Positions 1 through 11,103 of a stretch of DNA of 29,285 nucleotides are shown piece after piece (position 1 is the first letter of the stretch; every line of letters begins with the position of its first letter). The DNA is taken from assembly GCA_021441665.1 (NCBI GenBank), contig JAGYYN010028195.1:1-29285 (forward strand). Direction: 5' to 3'. The DNA comes from Euplotes cf. woodruffi 2 WChen-2021. Taxonomy: Eukaryota > Ciliophora > Spirotrichea > Euplotida > Euplotidae. Both the position numbers and the translations under genes were made by a program. The notes below the pieces were generated by a model. The model worked only from the letters and a program-made list of their open reading frames with translations. It was not told the origin of the DNA and searched no databases.

Positions 1-263
1 GTGATGGTTGAGGTAGTGTGGAGTGGTTGGGGTGGTTACAACAATTATTCATTTTTAAGGTCGGTTCGATGTGCAAATGGACAAGTCAACGATATCGATA
101 TCAGATACTTACACTCACTGCAAAATGCATGAGAGGCTAGATGCAAATGTGCACGAGGGGTCGTCATTCACTAGCTTCAAAGAATTTAGTTTATAAATGC
201 TGTAAACGCAGCTTTCGATTTGATAACTAATTGAAACGCTATGATTTAATCATTTTAATGATT
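1..263. other. Window-edge spacer
   Basis: Downstream of the membrane-protein gene. The first 40 bases are G/T-rich. On the minus strand an ATG at 50-52 opens MNNCCNHPNHSTLPQPS to the window edge, perhaps the start of another gene, but too little is visible to call it. Confidence 0.35.
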
Positions 264-3056
264 TTAATCGAGATTTAATTTGAACTTTAGTGATGACCCT
301 TGAGACATATTTACCTTTGACTCTTCTAAGTTCGTTGATGTATCGAAGTCTGATAGACCATATAGCTTTGATAGAATGCTAATGTTAGTAGCTGATGCTG
401 CTTCTTTTGAAAACCTATTACTAGTGCTTTGATACTTACGAGCTGACTAATTTGTTGACAGACTGCTTATGCAAACTAATATCTTCATTTGAATTTGAAA
501 GTACTACGTAGGTATTTTTAGATTCATTATATAACAACTTTTCTTTTATTTAAAAATAAATATGCTTTATATTAAAGTTAATTCATAGCTTACCGACTGT
601 ATTTAGCCTGAGATATGGATTTTTAGCTGCTTTAATGTGACTATTGATATCAATTACGTTGCTGTTGTCGTGCTTAATTAGTGCAAGCTGATTTTCTGTC
701 AGCAGAACTTGCATCATACTTTTGAGCTGCTTAATTGATCTCACAATTGAAATGCAGTCCATCTCGTTGTTAAACTGCTCGACTCCTAAACGCTAATAAA
801 ACCAAATACCTTTGTTGAAAATTTTATTTCTGTGGTAGTAACATGTTTTCTTCTTTCAGCGCAGTCATCACACGATACAACTTAGTAGCGAGGTAGCATA
901 GTCTACGGCTGAGTAAGAGTACCTGCGTCTGCTGTCAAGCAGCAGCTTGAGTCTTTCTAGCAGCCATGGATTATGTTCTTTCAGCATTGCTGTTTGTCTC
1001 GATTGCGATTTGAGCGCGTCTTCACAATATAAGTAACAACTTACTACTGATAATAGAGTTACTTGCGCTGCATTTCAATTATGTCGTTGATTTGTGAATC
1101 GTCAAGCTGTTTGTGCATATCTGGATTGTAATGGTATTTTGACTCTTCAAATAACTGCTTGGTCCGCTTCGGCTTGATCTTATTCTGCAATGAAGATACA
1201 TTTGTGCTTGGCTGGAACAAATTGTTAATGTTTATTTGCTCTGGTTCAGTCTCATTAAATGAACTAACTTGATATACTTTACTCATTACTGAAAAGTAAA
1301 ACAGATTATTTGTGAACAGCTTTACTAATGCAGCAATACAAACACTAAACACTCCATAGAATCCTCCAACTTGAGAAATAAGATTGAATATTGTGAATGA
1401 GTCTCTTTCAAAGGTATCAGTAGAAGAATCAATTGCAAGTCTTATTTTTACTACTGGGATATTATAATAGCCTATATTTGTACCTGCATCTGAAAATATA
1501 TTCGATAAGCTGTAAAATGTCTGAGCACTCGATCCATATCCAAGAACATTATCTTGAAGAATTAATTTATTTTGCTTGACAAAAACTCGTATTTCCTTAG
1601 CCCATTGGGGTTCGACCCGAAAAACTAACTCATCTCCATATTTAGTTTTGATCGTCTGATTATAATCTGTAAGATCTGCCTAAATTTTGAAAAATAAGCG
1701 AAAAAGTCGATTATTTTATTTTGTGAAATAAAGTTTCAGATCAGATCTAAAAACATTTTTGTCGAAAATCTCCTATCGAGATTTTAGATTCCAAAGTCGT
1801 CTTGAAAATAATTATTCAAGCAGGATTTGAATGTGACTGTAACTAAAAGCCTTGTTTGAACTGCGTTAAATAATAGTAAAAACTATCAGTCTCTTATCTT
1901 AAAAAACTTTATTTAGCAGTGAAGGTAAAAGTCGGGCAATGAACAATTTTAATTTGCTTGATTCGTATAAATGAGGACTTTAATTCTTTAAATAAACCTC
2001 CTTTTTACAATAAAATTGGAGTAGATATAAGTGCAAGAGGAACCAGGAAATCGAACTTACATAAGATGATTTAACTGAGAGGAGAATTCTTCCTCCTGCA
2101 AGCTTTTGAGCAATTTCTGTCCAATTTTTGCATTTTGAATCTCCATTTCAAAGGTATAAGTTTATTTCAACGTATTTGTAGATCTGTGAGAAATAATTTC
2201 CTGATAAAGTGAAATTACTATCTCTATAAAGTCAAAAGATTATCGTGTTTTATACTTTGCAATAGCTTTTATAAAGACTTAAAAAAATTTTACTTTATTC
2301 ATGATATCTGATTGTTTGAAATCTTTGAAATGAAATATCTAATATTAATTAATAACTTTACTTGTAATAATTTGAAAAGTAATCTCCTCATGATTCTGTT
2401 TGAAGGTCCCTAAATTGATTAGTCATTTTAATATCTACGTATAGGTTGTATATTCATCGGTCTTTGTCCTGTTCATGATCCCTTGATTAAACTTTATTGT
2501 AAAATATGTATCATCTTGAAACATGGTGTAGTCATTCAATACAAATGAAGCCTATGGTGTCAAAAAATCTTCGTACTCCAACAACGAAATCTGAATTTAG
2601 GAAATTATGATCGACTGCATCTTGAGAAATATCATTAAATTTAGTGCTATATCTTACAACGCTCACCGTACCTCTGCTTATACGTTGCTCCTTCTCTCTG
2701 GATCATATAGTACATCGAGTACACGACAACAGCGGCCATAGTGCTAAAAATAGCGTTTGAAAGCTTACATCATCATAAACAGCGATCAGGTTCCTCCAAC
2801 GACGGTCTGAAAGCCTTCTGTGCCCATATAAGTAAGTTTAATATCTTTAGGAAACAGATCGTGCTGTCTGACTTTTTTCTGGAAAGCCTTCCAGACCCTG
2901 CTGGCCACATCCTTGGTGGTCTAAATCCACCATTTGTGATTTCACCAGATACTTACCATATTGATTCCAAATATATTATTTGACAGCCAATTCCAATCTC
3001 GTCTTTTATAAGACCACAGGCGGACTGGGCTTATCGTATCCGCGCTTGCTAGCCAT
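264..3056 (-). CDS. Ciliate two-helix membrane protein, multi-exon
   Basis: Function unknown. The architecture matches a large transmembrane family common in ciliates. Near the N-terminus is a hydrophobic helix (MITMAAVVVYSMYYMI). It is followed by a presumably extracytoplasmic region with FTLSGNYFSQIYKYVEINL and a Cys pair in LYLCNGDSKCKNW. A second helix is preceded by TIFNLISQVGGFYGVF, and a cytoplasmic tail carries YATSLLSCIVCCLRCKKK. GT-AG introns fit at 2921-2956 (36 nt), 2744-2768 (25), 2647-2671 (25), 2552-2576 (25), 2410-2438 (29), 2339-2361 (23), 1680-2060 (381), 1040-1062 (23), 786-809 (24), 543-593 (51) and 415-439 (25). The stretch around 2230-2338 is not resolved and probably holds one more intron. 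The start is either ATG 2959 or ATG 3056; the upstream start needs a +1 shift at TTA-TAA-A (3006-3008), and its codons look coding. TAA at 264-266 ends the gene. The product is about 690 residues. The family is seen clearly; its role is not known. Confidence 0.75.
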
Positions 3057-3183
3057 CAACGAGGCAATTTAGGTGCAGCTCAGTACCCAAGCACGAATTA
3101 ATATACAGCGGGTTGAGTTTTGTAGACTTAAAAAATAAATATCAGAGGATGCAAGGAGTTATTTTATAGCAATTGAATTCAAA

Positions 3184-5318
3184 ATGTCTATTTACTCTGG
3201 CTTTGGCACCAGAAAACAGGAGACTTTTTATAATAATATCGTGTTTAATACTCTTCAACTCATGGCTGATCGGATATTTCAAACTCCACTAAATGCGTAC
3301 GATTTTTATATCAAAATGCACATGCTTATTTTTAAATTTTGATTTATAGTGACCACAGTCGATTTTATGAAAGTGAATCAGAGTTTATTAAGATTAGAAA
3401 ATCTCAATTTGACACGCAAGCAAAAACTGATATTAATTTCCATCATGCAGAGGAAAATGGTCCAGGTAGCATTTGTTTTTCATTAATTCAGTATTTTATG
3501 TTTTTAAATATAAGTTTTGCATGATCAACTTTCATAATAATATTTAAAATTATCAAAGTATATTTTAATCTCGTGGTCTTTAGAAGAGCAAAAAGACAGT
3601 CAATCAGCTGCAGAATGGAATCAAAAGTTTTATAAATACTTTTAAATACCTCCGATCTATGGAAAAACTAAAACATCTGGAGCCGAAGTTTTCATATGCA
3701 ATCGAGCGCCTTGCAAAGAGGATCAAAAGACTGCAGGCAAAGACAGCTAATCGAGATCAGTTTAATGCGAGAAACGATGACAAAACAACAGAGAAAAACA
3801 GAGACTTCAGCTTCGATAATAATGCCAGCATTTCTCAAGACCAGACTGAATACATTATAAAGCAAAATGATCTGATGACAGAAAAATGCGATGGCTTGAG
3901 CAGTAATTTATACGATCTTGAAAAGCAGAAGAACAGCAGCTATATATTAGCAGACGATTCCTACACCTCAGATATCATTCGTAAGCTCTGATGTTTAATC
4001 AATAGAAAATAATAAGCTTCAGAGATCTAATAGAAAACTTAAACAGCAGGCAGCAACAAAAACATCAAGACCTAGCTTTAGAGTAATAAGCCAAGACCAG
4101 TTCGATGACAGCAAATTTGAAGGAAAGGGCAGGATAAAGATGGTAAATATGCAGAAGAGCAACAGCAAAGTCCCCTCGCAGAAGGAAAAAGATATTAGTT
4201 TTAAAGTTCACAAAAAGGCGATAGAGCAACAATCAAAGATACAGTACTCAGTTACACAGTCATACCAAATGCCATATCAGAAGTCATTGCGAAACAATGC
4301 TTGAGAGTTGAACAGCTCGAGCAGTCAGTCTAAAGGTAAGTTGTGAGTACTAATTACAGCAGATTACTCCGACTCAAGATTTAACAACAGCCAGCAACGA
4401 ATAAATAGAAGCAATGGTCAGCTAAATGCACTAATTTCGAATAGACTCAAGCAATCGGAAGCTCAAGCAGAAGACTGTTGATAGCAAGCATCAAAAATAA
4501 GTCGTTTACATCATCTTTTCAAGGAGTCTTCAGCGACTGAACTGAAGCCAACAGGTCTTTTTGAGGAGTCAGAAGAATTAATAATAACAAAAGTCATAAA
4601 CCAAATGAAAATTTAAGTCCTGAATGAAATATCCGTTGTCCAGAAGAAACAAATTTGTAAGTCAATGTTATTAATTGTTAGAACGCAAGAGTATGCGAAG
4701 TTTGAATTTGAAAGGCCGAAGACTTACAAACCAACTCGAGTCTTAGATCATAAAGAACTTTGCAAGTCGAAGCAGAACCTAAAAGAGGAAGTAAAAACTG
4801 TAAAGGCAATAGAAAATACAATACACCAAGCTAAATGAAATGAGTTGAAGTGCAATTCAGACTATAGCGAAATTTTGCCTAATTGTAATGATAAGTCGCT
4901 TAAATATCTCGCTGAATCTCCAGAACGAGATATGATTAATAAAAGTAATAACTTCGAAGCTGCTGAGGACAAAAGAACTCACTCAGGCAAAGCTTATAGA
5001 GACATAAAACAGTTAAGGAACTTTAAAATTACCGATAATTCGTCTTTTGTCCATCCGCCAGAAAGAGACAAAAGTACAAGCAGGAGGGTCATAATGGCCT
5101 GAAACAGATTTACTCAAAGCCAAAAGTCTCTAATCAGAAGGCGGAGGAAAAAGCAAAAGCCAGATTTTGACTTGAGCACTGGAAATCCTCTTAACCAAAG
5201 CAAAAGCAAGATCAAACGGAGAAAAGGATTTATTTCAAATAGCTCACGAAGACAAGTCGGTGTATCAATGAGGAGAAACGACTACTCATCAACTGTTTCA
5301 AGAAGTAACAGAGGATAG
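3184..5318 (+). CDS. Basic, low-complexity coiled-coil protein with +1 shifts
   Basis: No known domain is recognised. The product is about 628 residues, rich in Lys, Ser, Asn and Gln. A helical, probably coiled-coil part (KYLRSMEKLKHLEPKFSYAI) lies near residue 95, and the C-terminus is very basic (LIRRRRKKQKPDFDLSTGN). Introns fit at 3297-3349 (53 nt), 3466-3583 (118), 3981-4005 (25), 4336-4359 (24) and 4657-4681 (25). A +1 shift at TTT-TAA-A (TAA 3643-3645) joins FYKYF to KYLRSMEK. Around 4482-4500 two +1 shifts (TGA-TAG-C, then AAA-TAA-G) restore the frame, or else a 47-nt GT-AG intron from 4477 does; both give a whole number of codons. TGA is read as Cys several times. The stop is TAG 5316-5318. 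The start is the first ATG after an AT-rich leader, 127 bp from the divergent membrane-protein gene. Nuclear or cytoskeletal roles are possible, but nothing in the sequence decides between them. Confidence 0.7.
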
Positions 5319-5540
5319 TGAAGATTTATATTTAATATCAAGTAGCATACTTCAGCTTGAGTTAATTGCTAACACTATACTTTAAGCCAAATATAACTGT
5401 TTAAGGCAAATATTAGGATTTAAAACATTCTAAATATCGAGATACAATCAGTCTTTGTCTATATATAATTATAATTAAACGATTGCAGATTATTTTCTCT
5501 CAAAATCTCTGGTTTCTTGATATAATTGCTCTCTATAACA
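5319..5540. other. Convergent spacer
   Basis: AT-rich spacer between the 3' ends of the coiled-coil gene (+) and the ankyrin gene (-). No gene, tRNA or repeat was recognised. If the ankyrin gene shifts at its AAA-TAG-C end codon, its reading frame would run on into the adjoining bases down to TAA at 5541-5543. Confidence 0.5.
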
Positions 5541-5595
5541 TTACAGCCAAGCTTTACTGCTCTCTTTCAAAAGTGAATTTTTGATGTTGAGGTTG

Positions 5596-6663
5596 CTATT
5601 TGTAATACGACTCCATCATTGAGTTGTCTGATGCCTTTCTCCACCCGAAATTCGCAAGTTTTACTGGTGAGTCTTTCTGCTGGTAGATTCCATGATTATC
5701 TCTGCTGTTTGAATGACTGACCGTCTGCTTTCTATTTAATTTAGCTAATGCAGTTACGAAGATTTTGAAGGCTTGATCATAAACTTGATCTTTTTGCGAA
5801 CTTTTCTATCCGTTGAGTCTTGGTTGTACACCAGATGCGTTCATGCTTTATTTGCTTGAAAGGTTGAATACATCTATTATTGAGTTCGAAGCGTAGTATA
5901 TCGGTGTCTCCCCGTTATCGTTAAATAATTCAGCATTTGCACCGAAGCTGATAAGCAAATCGATCATTTTAACGTTGTCTTTTATCATTGCTTGGTGTAA
6001 ACAAGTATTTCCGTTTTCATTACTTTCAGTTGAGATTGCAGTTAACTAAAGCAGTATTAGTTAGAAATGCCTTACGCTTAGTGATTAGAAGTTTTGCAGA
6101 TTCGTAATTTCCTTCTCAAACGGCATAGTATAATGCACAGTTATTTTTATCATCGTGAACAGAGAAATCTTCAGGCTTGCGCCTGTTCTTTACTCTATTT
6201 AAGTAAGTGTAATTATTCTTCTTAGCTGCAGCGATAATATTCATTTGTTCAACTGTGAGTCGATTCTTAGATCGTTTATTTATTAATCGATCAACTAGAA
6301 GTATCATTTTGGAGTTTATGCTCTTTTTGCTTTGAGTACTTATACGAGCTGGTTCTTAAATTGCCTTTGTCACTCATAACAGTGACATTAAGGCAATTTC
6401 TTCCTCGGGAAGTCTCAGATTCATTACTTTAAGTTAGAAATAAAGCTCCTGATGTTGCCTCACTCAATAAAAATACTGCTTTTATTAGATTTTACATTGA
6501 TTTCATCTGAGAAGTAATGCGAGTCGTCACAATTTTTAACGTTAGGAGTGTTGACTCCTAATTTCTGCGTGAACTTGATAAACTTATCTCTCCAGTTAAG
6601 CTTCTTCGGCTTGTTAAGAGGTCCTGAGCTATTCTCCATCCTACTGTTAATTTTATTCATCAT
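5596..6663 (-). CDS. Ankyrin-repeat protein, three +1 frameshifts
   Basis: Ankyrin repeats usually mediate protein-protein contacts; the partner here is unknown. Two to three repeats are visible: [38 protein letters not shown] with [13 protein letters not shown], and [11 protein letters not shown]. The N-terminal part is Ser/Lys-rich and disordered ([18 protein letters not shown]). Introns fit at 6046-6075 (30 nt) and 5806-5871 (66 nt; it removes two in-frame stops). Three +1 shifts are needed: AAG-TAA-T (6424-6426), AAA-TAA-A (6276-6278) and AAG-TAA-T (6020-6022). With these the model has 323 codons including the stop. The stop itself (5596-5598) is AAA-TAG-C, which is also a shift context; shifting there would add about 17 residues, to TAA 5541-5543. 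A 15-bp stem-loop lies just downstream of the first shift site on the mRNA. The start is ATG 6663; an upstream exon in 6664-7244 cannot be excluded. Confidence 0.78.
6360..6397 (-). promoter_or_regulatory. Stem-loop downstream of a +1 shift site
   Basis: On the minus-strand mRNA this forms an 8-bp outer stem (ATTGCCTT with AAGGCAAT) and a 7-bp inner stem (TGTCACT with AGTGACA), with a 2-nt bulge and a 6-nt loop. It starts about 26 nt after the AAG-TAA-T shift site of the ankyrin gene. The structure is seen directly; a role in frameshifting is only inferred. Confidence 0.5.
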
Positions 6664-6956
6664 AAATAGCTTCTGTCGCCAGGCTCACTTTGGGTAGACG
6701 CTATTTAAAGATTGCAATTATCATGCGGAAAATACAATTGCGTCAAATTAAATGTGTTAAGCGCTGACAGATTTTATGATCTAAAACCAGCAAATTTTGG
6801 TTGATTCAGTTCGAATTCGGGAACATCATGAAGACTCAAATTGCAAATACATTTACATAGAATATCGCTTTGAATTGAATATCTCGTTGTTAAGAATGAT
6901 TGCTATTAATATTGCAAACTTAAATAAACAAATAAATCACGATATCAAAAGCTTAC
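6664..6956. other. Unresolved stretch upstream of the ankyrin gene
   Basis: AT-rich. On the minus strand the bases just before ATG 6663 are open in the ankyrin frame for about 15 codons, so a 5' exon or intron may lie here. The plus strand has an open frame from about 6797 without an ATG near its beginning. No firm gene can be drawn. Confidence 0.4.
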
Positions 6957-7244
6957 TTATTTATAACTGCCGCTGGTCGACAAATACGAAGAGTAAGTAT
7001 CTTTATTGTTATTGTGTCTTTTCGCACTTGGTTTCGGCTCAAAATACGATATTTTTTGTTTCTGCTGAGTGCTTACTTGTCTTAGTCTCTGCATCGTTTT
7101 GCTATTAAACAACTGTTTACCGATATCAAGCGATTCGAATAAAATGCAAAGTGTAGTGATAGCATACGTAAATTGACTCTCGCCATATATGTGCGAGTCG
7201 ATGATATTGTGATTGAGGTTGAATTCATATGCGCCACTGTTCAT
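6957..7244 (-). CDS. Possible small gene or upstream exon
   Basis: An open frame of 95 codons starts at ATG 7244 and ends at AAA-TAA-G. No domain is recognised; the middle contains KTMQRLRQVSTQQKQK and the end is Ser/Lys-rich. The ATG is preceded by a TATATAA-like stretch and faces the divergent gene starting at 7394. The end codon is itself a frequent +1 shift context, and GTAAGC donor-like sites occur at and near the end, so the frame may be the first exon of the ankyrin gene. A partly overlapping plus-strand frame (6797-7108) makes the strand uncertain. Confidence 0.35.
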   Translation of the reverse strand: MNSGAYEFNLNHNIIDSHIYGESQFTYAITTLCILFESLDIGKQLFNSKTMQRLRQVSTQQKQKISYFEPKPSAKRHNNNKDTYSSYLSTSGSYK

Positions 7245-7393
7245 TTATATAATTTTATTTCAAATAACTTCAGCAATTTATTAATTGTGGTTATCTAACG
7301 GTTGGATTTGTTGTTAAATAAATTAATTTTATACAGAAAAAAAATAACGAGAACAATTATTTATTATTCTGACTGTATTTTAATTAACAAAAA

Positions 7394-10300
7394 ATGAGCG
7401 ACCAATCATTACTCCAAAAAGAGCCTCCTTCTCTGTAAGTTAAATCATCGAAATCAAAAATATTTGGATTCAAAATATCTTGTTTATCAAATAGTCAAAA
7501 TTATTTAAAAATCTTAGGTAAAAAGTAAAAATAATAATTTGCAACTGAAATCAAACAGAAATCATTATTTTTATGATTAAAAATACTTATGCTAAATTCA
7601 GCAAAAAAATAAAGACTTCAACAAATCTGTATTTTGCTGTTTCTTCAGTTAAATTCTCTTTGCAATATAAAACATAAAATTTGAGAAGTTGAAATTTTAA
7701 AATAGAATCGAAAGTAAGCTAAGGAAAGAGAACGAGATCTTAAAGCTAGAGATCGAGAAGTTGTATAAAATGCTAAAAAAGTAAGTCACGATAGCTTTAA
7801 TAAAACAGTTGGCTATTTCTTTGCTAATTTCGACTTAATAGAGACCGAAAAGATTCGAGTACTTTGACTAATAGCTCAAATATGTCAAAGTCTTCATGTG
7901 ACACGTACAATAACCGAAAAATTATGTCTGCTGAAGGCTCTAAATACTTTCCAAACCACGATCAAAGTGTGGGCAAGGCAGATGTTCATAAGATCTCGAC
8001 TTCTGCGAGTAAAGATTATGGAAATGGAGGGCAGAAACCAGCCAGACAGTGTCAGAATGGAAAAAGAAATAAGAATAACTCTATTTCTCAGTCGATCATG
8101 TCTCCACAGCCATACGAGTACAGGTGCAGAATAAAGTAAGTTCTTGTAGACCGAGTTGGCTAGAACGCAAGGATTTATAATTGCGATAAAAAATAACTAG
8201 TCCAGTGAAAAGTATTAGAATACTTAAATAATCGTCATTAGAATAATTTGAAATGCATATTAAATCAAGCTCATTAATTTAAATTCAAATTATTGTAAAA
8301 ATAATTCTGCTATGCTAAATACTCATAAAAATGTAATGATAGAGCGTATAACAACAACGCAGCGAACTCGTACTCACAGAGGAAGCAGAATAACTGAGGT
8401 GAAAGAAATCTTCTTCGTGCAGCGACGAATTCAGTAGGAAATGAAAATATCAGTCCAAGGCTGATGCAGCACCATTCTTCAAATTACTCAGCTTTACTGT
8501 CCTCTCCGAAATACGGTGCAGGTAGCGAAACAAAATGCGAAAGTAACTCGAAACTGAGCTCGACTTTGAACAACGAGTCGGTGCATGAAAACTCAAGATT
8601 CTGCGGTTCAAAAGTCAGTAATACTTCAATCGTCCACCAATCCACAAGCGAAAAATCGAATTTTAAAATTTCAGAAGACTACAACTCCAGTTCGATAAAA
8701 GTGTATCAAAACACTCAGAACTATGGATACCCGATTGCTGAAGGAACACGAGACTTGAATTATGAAAAATAAAGAGATTGAGAGACTGAAGAAGACACTT
8801 GGTGATATCAAAGACCAAGAGTCCAAGTTTGCCAGGATCTTGAATAAATACAGCCCAGACTACAAACTCCAGTCTGCTGCTGATTATTGCGATAGCTACG
8901 ATTCCAGCATCATGCCCAGCCAGTTTTCCACTGGAGGTTCAAAAGACGCCAAAGAACCTCCTCACCAGTTAATGCGTGAAGTAGATGAAAATATGATTTT
9001 ATGCGAAGCGAAAAACTATTCAAATGTGGATAGGCACTACAAACCAGCTAAAAGGATGTTCACGAGTAGTAAAGGAAAGACCAATGTCGTTAGTTACTAT
9101 GAAAAGTGATCTCCTCAGCGATTCACGGTAATCGATACCCCAGTGCTTATTGAGAAATCTTGCAAATAGAAAAAGCAGCTTGAAGAAGTCTTCAGTAAGC
9201 AGTCGAGGGCATAAAAGCCAATCGATGCGAAGTTCAAACCACTGTAAGCAGAGACTATTAATTTATATAGCAACCAAAAGAGTTCGATTTGAAAGCGATG
9301 TCATCAATTATGACGACTGTGCTAATAAAACACAGTATCTGCAATACGAAGATACTGAGATCAAGGAGATATATGCTCGAAGGCCAAATACGCCTTTTCA
9401 AGAGGAAAATACTAATTTTAGTGACAGCAGAAAGCTGCTAAATAAAAGTGCCAAAATCGGAAATGGAAATTCGTCGAATCATTCAAGTCTGGTTTGATTG
9501 TAATATTTTAGATTTAGTAATTATTTCTGCTTTAAGAAAGATTACAATATAAAATTAGGAAATCAAATAGAGACGCATATTCTCATCATCAAGAAAGACT
9601 TAAACAGAGTAGTTCATTACAGACAATCAAAATTTTCGATACAAAATCCGCAATAAATGAAGCAGACTGAGTTCAAAGCCCAAGAATGCTTAGTGATAAC
9701 TCAAATTTTAAATTAAATTTTGTTAATGAAGCTGGATTATATGAATGTGTATTAAGTGACGGAGAAATGTCTCCAGAAGAAGAGGTATTAAGCTATCAAC
9801 CAGTCAAAAAAGAAGAACCGAATGACTGAAAGATGACAGCTTCTGCATCTTCCCCAGTTTTGAATATTGTCAATTTTAATCATGAAGATCAATTTGAATG
9901 CAATTATCCTAATAGTTGTCAAAACACAAAAAGTATAAAATCAGAGTTTGAACAGAAAGAAAATAAAGAAATTGATCTTCTGTATCACTTTGAAACATTC
10001 AGAAACACAAATATGAATCAATCCAGCAGTCACCACACGCGTGAGTCTCATAATACAAGAGAGCCATCAACTGGGTACAACAGCAGATTCAAATCCAATA
10101 ATTTTGACAGCAGCAGGAACTCACAGACAAGGATGAATTCATTCGAAACAAAGCGACAAGAAGTTCTCAAAAGAAGAGACCAAATCGAAAAGCAAAGGAT
10201 CGACCGAATCACTCAAAAAATCAAAGAAAAAGACCAAAAAATTAGTAATTCCTGATTCTAATAAAATAGAGAAAATTTAAGAAAAGTAAAGAAGAGACTA

Positions 10301-11019
10301 AAAATTATTGCCATCAACAGGAGAGATCCAGCACTTCGAGGAAGAGAGGTACAATTAAATTATAACCAGTAGATGCAAATTCAAAAAGCCGACCGAGTCA
10401 ATGATATCAAAATGCTAATTGGAATCAACAAGCTTTCTGTAAAAGCAAAGATACCTCATTTGAACAAACTCCAGTTGTGAAGCCGACTAAAATATATTGT
10501 AGTGCAGATAAAATCATGATTTATATAGTAAGAAATGACCAAGAGTGCAATGAAAAGAGTAGTTGAAGCCCAACTATTGTTGGCACTAGTCCTCCATATT
10601 TTTGTAACAGCCCTGACACTCCCGACTACTGACCAATAATTAATGCTGAGAACAGAAAAGAAAACATTAGGCAGATCCCGTCTTTTGATGAAATCACAGA
10701 ACTGCCTTTAGACTTTGAAGAAGACAAAGAGTCATTTTATAAACTTAGGATTCAGGATGTTAGCAAGGCCAACAAAGCGACTCGGATAAATTCACTACAA
10801 AACCAGCGAATAAACTCTTCAAGGTCAAATAAGTTTCTTAAAAGCTGTGATTCAAACGAGTCTCTGGGTCGGAAGAATTCAAATGTAAATACCGAGACAA
10901 TACTGAAAGCATTTAAAAACTCTCCCTGCAGCGATATGATAACTGAGTACTTCAAAAACAAATCTATAATGGAGAGAAAGCACGAGCTTTCCCGAAGCAA
11001 TTCAAAGCGTAAAGTTTAA
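7394..11019 (+). CDS. Large Ser/Asn-rich disordered protein, three +1 shifts
   Basis: No known family is recognised. The model gives 982 residues. A short N-terminal coiled coil (KLRKENEILKLEIEKLYKML) is followed by long Ser/Asn/Lys-rich disordered sequence with short charged helices such as RQEVLKRRDQIEKQRIDRI. Introns fit at 7435-7705 (271 nt), 7781-7841 (61), 8136-8342 (207), 9244-9270 (27), 9500-9558 (59), 10245-10269 (25) and 10349-10372 (24). The +1 shifts are AAA-TAA-A (8770-8772; joins NYEK to KEIERLKKTLG), AAA-TAG-A (9167-9169) and ATT-TAA-G (10278-10280). With all of these the model is exactly 983 codons including the stop, which supports it. TGA is read as Cys throughout, for example at 9107-9109. 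A scaffold or cytoskeletal role is possible but not shown. The TAA stop at 11017-11019 lies 84 bp before the next ATG on the same strand. Confidence 0.72.
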
Positions 11020-11103
11020 GCAAGGTTTTTCATATTCTAACTTTTGATTACATGCATATTCAGTTTGTTCTTGGCACACTAAAAATATATAAAATAATTG
11101 AAC

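Noticed and set aside
1600-1625. GGGTTCGACCC resembling a tRNA T-arm
   Set aside because: It falls within the membrane-protein coding frame and no acceptor or anticodon arms surround it.
9107-9109. TGA after VVSYYEK as a true stop
   Set aside because: TGA encodes Cys in this genome, and the frame continues to a typical AAA-TAG-A shift and a long coding region beyond.
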